Assembly (NCBI GenBank): GCA_023078685.1
Contig: JALGAS010000005.1
Coordinates: 3,906,001-3,970,000 of the forward strand
Source of the DNA: Neopestalotiopsis rosae
Taxonomy: Eukaryota; Ascomycota; Sordariomycetes; Amphisphaeriales; Sporocadaceae
Direction of reading: 5' to 3'
Length of the DNA stretch: 64,000 nucleotides
In this document: positions 48,801-60,900 of the stretch, piece after piece
Layout: the number at the start of each line of letters is the position of its first letter
How positions within the stretch are numbered: the stretch's first letter is position 1
The notes under the pieces: generated by a model
Seen by the model: only the letters and a program-made list of their open reading frames with translations
What the model was told of the DNA's origin: nothing
Databases searched by the model: none
Position numbers and translations under genes: made by a program

Positions 48801-51672
48801 AATCGCAGCTACAAGTGAAGACTCTACTGTAGCATCTGCTGTATCTGAGCATCAACCCGACGACACGATGATGGAACCTATGGAAGATGACTCTCTTGAG
48901 ATGAATGATTCTTTTGGGGTCAATGATTTCCCTGCCGAGCGAGGATTCTCAGCAGCAGTCGAGGAACCGACGCTAGAGTCAGAGCCGCCGCGAGGAGTCT
49001 CGGATTCTGCATTATTGCCGATCTATGAGCCCAGCGAGCCCGTTCAGTCAGTCGTTACACCACAACAACATGAGACTCTGCACGAGAAACATCTCGCGGA
49101 ACTGCAGCACGATGTTTCCGCGATTGATGAGATAGCTGAGACTGTTTCACGCAACTCTGCCGCTGCAGTCTATGCGAGCTTGCAACCCGCAGAGGAACAA
49201 GCGGAAAGCGCTTTCCCTGTATCTCATATCAACGAGGGAACTGCCGAGTCTTTCGGAGCCCTTGATCACCAAGCTCAATTGGGAGCACCGCATGAAAAGT
49301 TCGCACCTGCTGTAAGCCAGGACGTGCCATCATTTCCACAAGAATTCAAGGGCCCGGCTTTTACCGAAGACCTGCAAGAGCAGACGCATACAGCGATCCA
49401 TGAGGGACGCAGTGACCTGCCTCTCTCAGCCGAAGAGGATGCACTAGAGGCGCCGAGCAATGAATTTCATCGTCTCTATACTCATGAAGATCCGCCGCCG
49501 ATGGAGCACGTTGCGGAAGCCTCACCTTTGGCCCAGGACCCTTTTATCGAGACCACCCATCCTCCACAGACCTCTCTGACCGACGCCGAAGTGGAAAATA
49601 TAGTCAAAGACTTCGACCATGAGCAAGCTCAGCTGGCTCATAGTGATGAGCACCAGACTGTGGGACAACGTGAGCTTGATATCACGGAGCATGATGACAC
49701 GGAACTTCCCGCTACAGAGCCTGATGTCACAGAATCTCATGTTTCGGAGCCTGATGTTACGGAGCAAGAAGTCCAACACACAAGCTCTGGTGAAGACCAG
49801 GGTGATGAACATAAGGGCCTGGCCGCGGGGATAGTTGCTGGAGCTGCGGCATTGACGGCCGGAGCTGGCGCTCTCGTCAACAAGCTGTCCGGGGCGACTC
49901 AGCCACATGAGGAGCCGACCAAAGATGATATTCCGAGACATCTGCGGGAGCAATCACAGCGAGGCTTTCCTTTATCAGATATAGCTCCAGAAGACGCTGC
50001 TCCGGTAGTGCCGCCAAGGTCACCTGCACGCAGTGTCAGCTCTCAGCTTTCCGCAGAAGAAGGAAACTACACTTTGGATGACCACGAGGCATTGGATCAC
50101 TCCGATACACCAGCTGAGGCAGCTGTGCCACGAAGTTTGAACAAGTCAAGCATAATGAGTCAGTATTCTCCAAAGGCTGCTTTGAAGCAAACCCGTCAGG
50201 TCAATGCAGCCTACTCGAACCCTTCAGAATTGCCAGCTAACCGCGACCAGATCGCTCCCGAAGAGACTACCAGAGAGTTTCTTACCAGTCCAACTTCGGT
50301 CCATTCTGGCACGCAAACAGAGCAAGACTCCGCGTCTAAAATTTCGGCGCAATCTGACCTTGATGATGTTCTCTTATCAACAAGGTCACTTACACCTGGT
50401 ATCGTGCTTCCAGATCTGGGAGATGCAGATGCCAAAGCTCTGGGGCGAGCCAGGAGCCTAAGGAAATCCCGGCGAAGAACCATTAGAATGAACGAAGAGA
50501 CTGTCGCGGCTGCTGTGATTATCCATATTACTGCAAAGAATTTGAGCTCATCTTTGGATCCTCAACTGGGTAGTGCCCAGGTTAGAGAGAATATTTCACG
50601 AACACGAGACCTAGAGGTCGGATCAGAAGCGGGCATTCAGGATATTGAGCTAACAGATGTTGATGACTCTGTGACTGACAACCTTTCAACAGATGATGAA
50701 GGCAAGAAATCTAGTCATCGGCACAGAAAACGTCGGCACTCATCAGCATCTGAAGAGGCCAGGCCGGATGAGAGCAAGAAGGAAAGCCACAGAAGCCGAA
50801 GACCTAGCGAGGCGTCTTCAAAGTCGGATACTTCGAACCTGGTTGCTTCCAAGAGAACAGATAGGGGTGTTTCTGACAGCTCCCATGGTTCCAGACGTCA
50901 TCGAACTCCAGAGGAGATAGCTGCACGTGAGAAGCGCAGAGCAGAGCGGACTCCCGAACAGCAGGCTGCCCACGACAAGCGAAAAGAAGAACGTCGTGCG
51001 GCTAAAGAGAAGGAGCGTGAGCAAGAAGCCAGAGGAAAAGACCCGGAGACACCACAAAGCCGCCGAGAATCTCACCAGTCGCATCGCTCCTCCAAGCGTG
51101 ATAGCGTTCAGAGCACCCCATCCCAGGCCGAAAGCGCGTCCCGATCAGTGGAAACGCCTAGTACTCCACCAAAGAAGAGCTTCTTCGACTTCAGGAGGTC
51201 ACAGAGTGCAGTGACAACACCCAACATCGTGTCCAGAGCATCCGAACCAGCCGTTCCTCGTGCTTCAAAGGAAGCCACGCGGCCAGACAATGCGCGACGG
51301 TCAAACACTACGCACCACGAACCATCCGGTCGGTCCGACGATGTTGCCAAGTCTCGTGAACACAGATCTTCTCGCGATCCTGAGCATCATCGCCGACGTC
51401 GGCATCGGGAGCGATCCTATGAGCGGTCCAAGACTGCTTCTCGCCCCGCCAAGGAAGTCGAAGACAACAGCTCTCCCAGCGCAGAGGCATCGCGCCATAA
51501 CAGAGAGTCTAGAGCTCCAAGGGAGCACAGAGAGTCCCGAGGGGAGAGACATGAACGTCACCCTCGCCGGGAGCAACGACCAAGTACCCGCGATGAACGA
51601 ACAAAGAAGCAAGCCTCGCAACAGTCTGCGCCTACAGGTCTCAAAGGCATGCTGAAGAAGATTTTTGCCTGA
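39816..51672 (+). CDS. Giant acidic Ala/Glu/Pro-rich low-complexity protein (involucrin-repeat/leashin-like?)
   Basis: There are sixteen exons: 39816-39951, 40017-41341, 41424-41644, 41771-43170, 43230-43458, 43524-43598, 43700-43774, 43868-43960, 44075-44350, 44445-44564, 44622-44666, 44722-44802, 44871-45848, 45901-45960, 46031-46084 and 46158-51672. Lengths sum to 10,683 nt, divisible by three, for 3,560 residues. After a short structured-looking start (VAYCPIRHNPFQHVQYADFS) and an acidic patch come KKKNRKDRKKKSK-type basic clusters. About 1,600 residues of A/E/P/S/T follow, then a longer disordered acidic region. Near the C-terminus are a glycine/alanine hydrophobic patch (GLAAGIVAGAAALTAGAGALVNKL), a segment EETVAAAVIIHITAKNL, an Arg/Ser/His-rich stretch and the end GLKGMLKKIFA. 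This layout recalls fungal 'involucrin repeat' proteins, a group that includes the Woronin-body tether leashin. The assignment is by style, not by a domain hit. Most of the protein should be disordered. Confidence 0.75.
45652..45777 (+). repeat. Seven tandem 18-bp units encoding A-(I/A/V)-P-A-E-E
   Basis: Seven consecutive 18-bp units of the form GCT-(ATT/GCT/GTT)-CCT-GCT-GAR-GAR fill this span without gaps, in frame within exon 13 of the giant gene. Units differ only at the second codon, in synonymous third positions and in the more diverged last unit. This suggests fairly recent replication-slippage expansion. Confidence 0.95.
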
Positions 51673-54600
51673 ACGACTATTTGAAAGTTCAGGATGATGT
51701 TTATGAGTTTGAAATGATGGGTGGTTATGTGAGATAACGACGGGATTGGTTGTGTGTATGATTTCATGTATAACGATGTCATGTTTCAATATTTGATGCT
51801 CCAGATTGATTAATGTCACTACTTCCATTACTTTCATGTCGAGACAAATCTTATCTTTCCAGGCCTGCACCATAATGAATGTTTGTTTACATATTCTTCT
51901 CCCATGAGCTGCTCCATCATCAAGAAGCCACAAGAGACATTGAAACTTCAAGAATCCGTATCACACTAATTACTCCCCCGTCAACAATGTGAGGCGATTC
52001 TGGGCCGCTGGTGCACGTGATATAATTATTCTTCACAACATGGAAACATGGACTTTCAGCTACTCAAGCTGTCCTCCCTTGTCGCTTTCGTGAATTTCGT
52101 CACGTTCCATTCTCTCAAATCCTCCAGCAAGTATCTTCCAATCCGCTCCATGTACTGTCTACGGAGAATGACATAGGAGTCGGCCGAGAAGATTCAAGTC
52201 TCTATGTATTTCACAACTGCCAGCCTCGCGAAATTCACCAGAATAGGGAACCGTTTTGCCATCTCGATTACTCGCATTGCAGAAACATGACTATAATAGG
52301 CAGATATTAAAGCCTCGAATCATTCCTCACGCATGCAGGTTTAACGAGCCAAGATAGCAAAAATGACAGCAAAACAATTGACAAGCTACGCGCAAATCCC
52401 ATAACTGCCGAACCACCTCCTTCATGCAGCCCAGACGCACGTCGAAACTGTACTGTAGTGCGGCATATGCTGCTTGCATTTCAGCTGGGCGTTTCCTACT
52501 CAGCTTTGCGGCGGGACGTTACCAGGTACTTGGTAAGTTGGGCTTGCATATTTCGCCGGGCGACGCCTCCCATTTGTTTTTGTTTTCTTCGGCCAACACA
52601 CCTATATTCGTAAAATACGCACCAATACGGACAGCGCAAACATAGGTGGTACTTGGTAATGTCATGTATTATTATGCATTGTTGCAACCTTTCAAAGAGG
52701 TTGTATATAATCACATGGCGAACCAGGTAATTATCTCCGCGCCTACATCCCTACCCCCTCCACCCCATCCATCCCCTCACCCTTCATAATAAAAAAAAAA
52801 GAGAGTTGAATGAGCGGCAGTGACAGGCGATCAAGTGACCAGAGCCGCTAATGCAGGACGCTTGCTAGGACCACATTGGTCTAGAACGCTTTTCAACAGG
52901 TGAAGAAAGAAAACACGAGGGATTACGGATAAGCACCATTTGTTCCATCGGACGCTTCGGCTCGTTTCATTGGAACCCACCTTCAACCTACGAGCTACTG
53001 CCCTCCCTACATAGCATAGTAGCAGTACTACCTACAAGAACCCCTGGCTTTTGGGGCTGGAACTAACTGGGGCTGGGAGAGAGAGGGGGGGCTAGGGCGC
53101 TTGTAGGTTTTCTATGGTCTTATCGTAAACAAGAGAGAGATGGGAGGAGCTCTTTGGTTCGGTCCTGAAGAACCTATAGCAGCATCTCAAAACGGCATTA
53201 AAAACTTAAAATAGGCACGGGCTATAGCGATTCTCATGTCTTACTGGTGGGCATTTGTTTATACACTAGCGGATTGGGGGAAGGAGCGCTTAGAGAAACA
53301 AAAAAAAAAGAGACATGTCAATTTTTCTAACAAGTGTTCGTGCAGGATCGTGAAGTTTGTTTGTTGGAAACGTCATCCTACGACGTACTCGTAGCAGAAA
53401 CTGATCTCGCTAGACATTCCTTCTTTTGCTTCTAGAACTCGTGATGTATCATGCATGTACTCTTAAATCTTGAGACTTGTCCTTGTCAAAAAAAGATAGG
53501 GGAAGGACATTGCGCTGCAGAGAAAACAAGTTTATGGTATCGTGTTCGCCAAGGATCGCAAGGTGAGGTCTTCAGCTGGGAGCACTAACGAGTCGTTGCA
53601 CAGATCTATTTGCTGATAGATGTCGTCGGAAATTCCGCCGCAAGCGAATCGGCGACTTTTTTTTTCGTCTGCCCCCAAGTGGCGGGTTTGTAAACTATCC
53701 ATACATACAAATATTTTCTTTCCAGGGGGGGTTTAGTCGTCGGGTCGGATAACGGGGAGACGGCTGAACGGTAGTTTCGGAGCTGACGAAGCCCGGATTT
53801 ACTTTGACTCAACATCCTAGATCATGGATAGGAATAGTTGCGAATAAGAGGTCTGGGATGATATTGTACATTGGTGGAAAAGGCCTGGCTAAGCGCACGA
53901 AAGGGACATGACACTGACTGTTACGAAGCAAGACGTCAAAATAACGCGTACTCCTGCCATGTATTCTACGCCCACGGTCGCAGAGTGAATCTAGAAATTC
54001 TTTTAGCACATGAAGGAATATAATTTTGTCAATTTTATCTGTTTTGTGATGTATCACTTGTGTCAGCTAGCAATCACATCATGGGAGTTTTGCTGATCAT
54101 CTAGGCGACGGAACTCTAAGTCTTGACCGTGAAAGTACTTTCCACCGGTGTTTCTGGCAGGGTACGTTGCGACTAATGGATACACATTTCTATGAGTCTA
54201 CTCGAGCCAACCACATGCCTCGGCGACAAGGTGGCCATTTCTTGAAGAAGGAAAGGAATCCACTGATTTACCACAGCGTAATGAAAGGTCTGCCCCATAC
54301 GGTTTTCGATATCAGCCCATTTCCTGAAATCGACAATTTCCCCTTGTGGTAGAAAAGGCGCAAACCCTTTCCAATATTGATCGCCAACATGGTACGTGAT
54401 ACCCCAGGTGGGTTGGCCCTCGGTGGCAGAGAGGGAGCCTTTCCAAGATCTGCCTTCACCTTGTGTTTTAGGGGTCCTGTTGGGCATCAATGCTAGTCAT
54501 TCAGATGGACGATCCCAGGTAGGGGTTTTTTTCCACCTTCACTGTAGCTGGCTCATAGCTTCCCACTCTTGGTATCCACTGAAAGTAGACATGGAGCGCA

Positions 54601-55055
54601 AGGTCTAATTCCGCCGCTTGTCCATTTCTGGTCCATTTTGGCGCAGAAACGAGGAATCTGAACCCACGAGGATTGCCAAACCTTAATATACCCCTGCCAG
54701 ATATCGAATCTCCATTATCAAGTCCAACTCAGTCGAGTCTCGTCCATGCCTCCCTCGCCATGCCTCGTGTTTGATTACGTTGCACTACTGCGAGAATATT
54801 GAACATGAAGCAACCTACTTTTTTTGACAAGACCTTCACCTCGGTCACGGCCGAGATACGAAGGATATAAACTAGATCCTATTGCAGAAATTCCGCTCAA
54901 ATATGGTCCCACTTATGCCATGTGCAATGAAGGATCGTCGGTCCCCTTGGGTAGTGTGTCATTCTGTGATGGAGGGATGTGCTCGCAACGCTAAGGCAAA
55001 CGATCTTCAGGAAATCCTTCAAAGTATTTTTGTGTGTGAATGTTACCTATGTTGC
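51673..55055. other. Long intergenic region between the giant gene and the WD40 gene
   Basis: There are about 3.4 kb between convergent genes. It is AT-rich with homopolymer runs (A10 near 52790, A10 near 53300, a G7 run near 53084). The only ATG frame that reads protein-like is on minus at 54173-54487 and is listed separately. Confidence 0.45.
54173..54487 (-). CDS. Doubtful small ORF, about 104 codons
   Basis: An ATG frame whose central part (PTWGITYHVGDQYWKGFAPF, then FRKWADIENRMGQTFHYAVV) has the aromatic, mixed composition of a folded protein. No family is recognised, and no intron or neighbour supports it. It could be a fragment of a decayed gene. Confidence 0.25.
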   Translation of the reverse strand: MPNRTPKTQGEGRSWKGSLSATEGQPTWGITYHVGDQYWKGFAPFLPQGEIVDFRKWADIENRMGQTFHYAVVNQWIPFLLQEMATLSPRHVVGSSRLIEMCIH

Positions 55056-56585
55056 CTACGTGAAGGTAATTTGCTTACCCATGAGGTTCTTGAATACATC
55101 GTCGAGTGCCTTGCGCTTCCTGGCCTTGTCCTCGCTGGCCTTGGGCGATCCCACTTCCTCATACTCGTCGTCTACACCATCAAGTTGGGGTAGCCACGCT
55201 CTAATCTGGCCATCAAGATGAGAACTAAATATTGCCGCAGCCATATTGCTGCCGCCCGTCACTGCACCACTTGATTCGCCGCCTCCCCCTGCACCACGCC
55301 AAGCTATAGCGGTAACTCTGTTCTGCACTGTCCGCTCAGAGCCGTTGCTAGATCGCACACCAGCGCTTGCGGGACCGGTACCTCGCAATCTAGTCACTAT
55401 TCGGCCGTCATGGAGATGAAACACCAACACCTCGTTCTCGTTGGGCCAAAAGAGGAGTTCATCACGGGGATGGGTGGTCCCTATAGGGGAGGTGAACATG
55501 GGAACTGTGCCCAACTGTGAATTTTTTATGCTGGGTCCAAAATTGGCGAGGGTATTCGCACCAGTGGCAGCATCCCACACGCGGATCCGTCGATCGTGCG
55601 CTGCCGAGACGATGTAATTCCCGTCGTCTGTCCACGTAAGGCTGTTGACAGGGCCAGAGTGCGCCTTGGCGGAGTGCCGGGTCCGCACCTGCCCGTCCGA
55701 TCCGAGGAGCCCGTTGTAGTAGAGGCCTAGACTGTCCTCCTTGTCCAGCATGCCCATTGCGCCACCGGCCCGTCGTATATCCCAGATGCGGACGGTACCG
55801 TCCACGCTGCCGGTGGCCAAGATGTGGTTGTGGCGCGGTGACCACGCCGCCGCCAGGATGGCATTCGCGTGGCCCGTCAGCGACTGCACGCTGGAGCCGG
55901 AGCGCAGGTCGGCCAATCTCACCGAGGGATGCTGCGTGCCACAGGCTACGAGAAGATGGTCGGCAATGGGAGATATGGCATGGGTGTACACTTTGGAACC
56001 TAATGCAAAAGACCCGGATACAGTGGCACTCTCTGTAGACCATAGCTTCAAGGTTTGATCATAGGACGTGGAGAGAAAAGCTGCCGGATCAAAAGGGTAC
56101 CAGGACATGGATGTGATGCCAAACTTGTGACCATTTTGTCCCCGTTTCACGGTAGCAATGGGCTTGTACGTATGACTCTCGGACGGGTTACCGCAGGACT
56201 CGAGATCCCAGAGCTTTACTGAGGCGTCGGAGCCTCCGGACACAAGACTGTTGAAGAAAAGTGAATGAGTCGTGGGCGTTCTTGGTAATGTAGCAATATC
56301 ATGCGATCAAGAAGGTCGGGTCCCATAAGATAGACAAGACTGAACTCACATTCGCCCATCAAAGCGTTCGACGGCTATCGCGTTGACCCCTGCTTGGTGC
56401 GCCCAAATGCCATTCCTCAGAGTTGACCCGGCTTCGTCTTGGTGGATGGCAGTACCACGTTCGCCGCCATCGAATCGGAACCGCGGCACCGCACAAAAAG
56501 ACTTTATCAAGTTTGTGGTCTGCAGCCTCGCAAAGACGTTGGGCCCGACATTGCCGGTGGACCGCTCAAACAGGAGCTGATTCAT
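55056..56585 (-). CDS. rad28: CSA/ERCC8-like WD40 repair protein (Rad28 family)
   Basis: The CSA family gives the WD40 substrate receptor of a DDB1-Cul4 ubiquitin ligase used in transcription-coupled nucleotide excision repair. There are two exons on the minus strand, 56585-56350 and 56247-55056, in phase, giving 475 residues. The start, MNQLLFERSTGNVGP, with a helical lead and then HQAGVNAIAVERFDGRILVSGGSDASVKLWDLE, matches the CSA N-terminal helix and first blade. Further WD units follow: HKFGITSMSWYPFD..FLSTSYDQTLKLWS, HANAILAAAWSPRHNHILATGSVDGTVRIWDIRR and AHSGPVNSLTWTDDGNYIVSAAHDRRIRVWDAATG. A later pair holds the NENEVLVFHLHDGRIV strand. The basic C-terminal helix ends KALDDVFKNLMGKQITF. 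A GTAAG lies at GKQ near the end, so an extra 3' exon is possible but not needed. It is divergent from the Rrn10-like gene. Confidence 0.85.
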
Positions 56586-57083
56586 TCATTTACGTTTGGC
56601 TGGCTGATAAGCCTGTGCGCAGTACGAAAACGTAGTAGTAGCAAGTGAGTTTCGATGTCGCTTGTGCGATTGATTGATGAATGGAATCACAATTGAAGTG
56701 AATAGATTGTAGTTGAATTGTACAAGCTACTCGGCAGTCATCAATGGTCGAGAACACGGTTATCACTGTGGATCATTGCGGGACAGGCGAGCCGAGACAA
56801 GCTTCAACGTGACTGCTACGCCTAAGGTACCTGGTAGGCCTTAAAAGTTTCCCCACACTTGTCGGCGAACAGAGACTCCAAACCCCGGACAACATTTTAA
56901 CTCGATCAAGAAATATCATCAAACTCTACCTAGGCGACAACGTCCGTGGGCTCAGAGCCACATGATGCTCATGAGGGATCCAATTTGCCAAAACTTTTGA
57001 TCCGCTGCGGAGGTGGTGAATAAGGAAGTTCCGTCGATATTATTCGATTCCGCTGAGGCTTGAGCTGGGGCACTCGTACTCGT
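56586..57083. promoter_or_regulatory. Divergent promoter region CSA-like / Rrn10-like
   Basis: This is a 498-bp region between two outward-running starts. It contains the sequence GGTACCTGGTAGG near 56826-56838. No defined factor site is called. Confidence 0.5.
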
Positions 57084-57935
57084 ATGGCATCGTCAAATTT
57101 GCGGCAGCGCAACTATCTAGCGCCGCCATCCTCTTCAGACACGGACTCCGACTCCTCCGCCGCTGCTGCCCAGCTCGCCAAGGTAGAGAGGCGCAAGAAG
57201 CGGAAGCGAGATGCCAACGTCTACGACGCGGTAGCCGGTAAGAGAGAGTGTCCAATCTTTGCTAGACCCCCGTTTGCTATACTGCTTTGATACGCCGTTT
57301 TGCGCTGCTACACCACCACCCCCACTACTGGCTTTTTCCCCCAGGGAAATAATGCTGACTATTGGGTTATAATAGGCCGCGTCACGACGACCCGTGCTCT
57401 GGATGACGGGTCTGACTCGGAAACTTATTTCCAGCGTCGCCACCGCAGCACCTTGCGCGATCCGACGCTGGTTCCGGAGGAGGTGCTGTTTCAGCGCGCC
57501 AGAGCACCCATCAGATATGCCGAAAAGGACATATACAATGCGCACGAGCGGCTGCCCGACGGCGGACGGGAGGTCCTGCCCGACAGCGACATGCTCAAGG
57601 CTGTCCACGGTTACGCTGCTCACTTTTACTCGGCACTTGCCGGTTCATCTGTAGTGCGCCGCGGTGATAAGACCAGCGACGTCTCGGGTGGTGCTCAGAG
57701 GAACAGGAGCATGGACGAGGGCAGCATGGACGAGACGGCCCTCGTGGCCTTTGGGATTCTGCTGGAAGAGGCAGCTCGCGATGTCCTCGGCAAGAAGGGC
57801 GACCTGGTCTTCACTGAGGGCGTCGATGTCAACGACCAAGGAGGCTCTACAGGATTGGCAGAAAGCCAGGCTGTCGGTTTCTTGGATATCATCGAGGCTG
57901 GAACAAACTCGAGAAGAGGCAGGCCTAGGTCGTAG
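57084..57935 (+). CDS. rrn10: Probable Rrn10 homologue (RNA polymerase I upstream activation factor)
   Basis: In yeast Rrn10 is part of UAF, which binds the rDNA upstream element and recruits Pol I machinery. There are two exons, 57084-57237 and 57376-57935, in phase, giving 237 residues. Three blocks line up with the UAF_Rrn10 family as I know it: RDANVYDAV near residue 43, LPDSDMLKAVHGYAAHFY in the middle, and SMDETALVAFGILLEEAARDVLG in the C-terminal half. The spacing and order are right; the protein is longer than yeast Rrn10 (145 residues) through a Ser/Asp-rich N-terminus, an insertion and a Gly/Arg tail. Start: the ATG at 57084; upstream frame lacks ATG. The intron is 138 bp. Confidence 0.68.
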
Positions 57936-60900
57936 TCGGAGGCTTGCAAGGCCATAATAGTGCATAGATGAACGAGTCATAGTTGCAACGTTGCTCGAGG
58001 CGATTTAGACCTCTTTGCCACCATGAGCAATAAAAATCGACCGCGTGCTTGAAAACAAATGAGATTTCTAAACATATGCCTGCTTCATCGGCAGGCTGCA
58101 CATTTTGGTCGGCTCGGGTGAGTACCTACAGACTAGGCGGTTCCATATCATGCTACGGTATTTTTGGTTGGCATGCGGGTTCTTGCAGTACCTTGGGGTC
58201 TGTCCATGTGTTCTTTGCTTGCGGCTTGAGCGGCCAAAAGCCGAGAGCTGAAGATGGCTATTTGCAGACTTGCAGCTACCTATCATATGTCACTTGGGGT
58301 GTGGTAAGCCCGCCAATCACAACAGGCGTGGCGACCACCGTGGCAGAGGGGCCTCAGCATAGGGCATTGTAGTAGGTATGGGAACCAGGCAGGCCAGGCA
58401 GACTAGACAGATACATACCTACCCTCCAAGATCCAAATATGATCTGATTAGATTTTCCGGGTTTGCTCTCGATACCACACTCTTTCAAACCCGACCGCCC
58501 GCCCCCTCCGGACCACCCTTGATCTGAGAAATGAGGAGAGAAGTGCGATAAGCGATGTATTGATTGACACGGGCCGATGCATCTTGCTGCTCTCGATCTG
58601 TAGCAAAAGCCGCGACAATGATGTCTGGCCCCTTCTCCCCGCTATGGAGTGCATTATCAGACAGGCGAAAAGAATTGAGGGAGAGCGAAAAAAAAAGTGA
58701 TAGATCAGAGATGAAATCATGATGAGAGGGAGCGTGGCTAAAATGTACACTGAATGAGAAGATGCACGCCAAGACAAACCAACTGAACAGCCAACTCATC
58801 AACCGGTCATGTAAAAGAAGAGACACCTTTGCACACACACACACACTCATACTTTCTTGTTGGTCAGCCTCATGAAGGAAAGAAAAGGGACGCGCACGCC
58901 ATTTCCGCGAACCGGGTGGGTGGTCTGCGGCCGTTTAATTGCTTCTCCTCGATCTGGCCACCCGAGCTGAGCTGTCAGTTACTCTTTTAGCTTTTTCTTT
59001 TCTTTCCCTTTTCGCCTTCCCATACCCTTTCTACTAATGTATGTACTACAACACTGCGCAGTATGGTGTCTCGTGCGGGTAGAATATACCGTAGTGCCCC
59101 CCCCTCAGCTCCACTATACTGTCTCATTTCCCCGCGAAAGTTCATAGTTTAGCGGACACTGACACCAAAGCTGTGCATTGGCAGCTTGCGTATTTTCTTT
59201 TTCACCCACATCCAACCATCTCCTACGTTGGCCCTAAGAAAAGTTTCCATGTAAAAGAAAGTTGCAAAAAATACCCGTCTCGGTTGGAAAATACACTTGG
59301 GGATTTGAATGAAAAGTATCATATACTAACCTCATATCATCTCCACGTTACAATCGGGCCCAATAAGCCCGATATAGCTGCTTAACCGAGCAGTGCATCG
59401 CGGGGCATGGTTATAAATTGTATGCTTGGAGATACGTATGTAGTAGTCGCATAGAGAGTAAGAAGCCCGAAAAAAAAGTACGATACAGTACCGAATTTCT
59501 TTCTTTTCTCTATGTTACTAATTGGCGAATTTCGATCACTGTGACAGCAGTAGGATGGGGCAGTTTTTACTTACACCTTGTCAACTTACAACATGGCAAA
59601 GCATGGTGGACGGCGAACCTCGCCCTAAAGTAGACCTTTCACCGGTAAAAGTCACTGTGATATATGTATGAGCTGTCTTCCCTGTCAGCCTGCCTGTCCT
59701 TCGTTTGTTCGTCTACCGGTTGATTTTCTTTGCGGGCGGCCCTGTTTCTTTTTTCTTTTCTCGCCATGGGTATTGCAATTGCCCATGAATGCGGAGTGCA
59801 TCCCTCTCCCACCCCCCGTATGTGTGTAAGCCACTTGGAATATATATTCTTTTTGAGCCTAGTGCTTATCAATATGGCGAATGGAAAAACAGCCTGTTTG
59901 CGCAAATCAAAGCACTTTGCTGTTATCGATATACCCAGGGAACTTTGACACGTAATTTCAGCCCGTCTAAATGCCCAGAAATTATTTGGCCTTGTGATAC
60001 CGCTCGGCGATAAGCAAGACTTATGCAGGGCCCCGAGGACATACATGGTAAGAGAAAAAGAGACAAGGTAGAAGAAGGGTACATATTCTGTGCTGATGCT
60101 TTCAATCACGAGATCAATAAAGTCGTATGAGTCCAACGCTGGAACGAGAAGATCAGCCAAAAGATCTCAACCAATCGATCGCCAACTCTGGTTTCGTCGA
60201 CATGAATCGCCAGGTTGAGAATTTGTGAGCAACAAGCAATCATTCTTTTTTGGGGCGAAATATCGGCGTCTCTGGGAAGGGATGTTGATGGTCACCAACT
60301 GCTCTGAGCGTTTGTAACCGTGTATTGATGCTTGCCTTGCGCCGCCTCTCCTAGGTGTGCCAGGCAAAGAACTAGTGTGCAGAGGGAGGGCACAAAACCC
60401 AACCAACTATCTGCTACGTACCCGCGGCCGAGTTTCGCAAGGCAGGCATGCTTCATAGTCCCTTGGGCACATTCTCGTTCTTCTGGGCTTGATGGTAACG
60501 CCAGTGGTGCAATAACGGCGTGGCAGACCGGGCGCTTTCTTGGTTGGCCACAGAAGGGCGACGTTTCATCGGCGGGCTTTTCTCGTTATCAAGGGTATCT
60601 ACATCTGACTGGGGTGTGTATGTGTGCGCGTGCGCGTGTGGTTTGGTTGCTCGATTGTCCTGGTATGTATCTGCTGACTTTGTGAGATCTGTTTGGCGAG
60701 CAAAGCTGCAACCTAACCACCCCCTCCAAGTACGAAGTACACAGACACCCTGACCATGGCGGGGTTGTGATTATGTTACCCATGCTTGCTGCTGCTGCAA
60801 CTCTGAGAAACTGATAATGAGGCCCAATTATGACTTGACCCCTCCGGAAAACGGCCTGTGGCCACGGCCAGGTGCGTTTCGAAAATGTGACCAGCTCATG

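Noticed and set aside
59639..60160. 173-codon minus-strand frame
   Set aside because: It opens at TTG, lacks a domain, and ends in low-complexity charged sequence.
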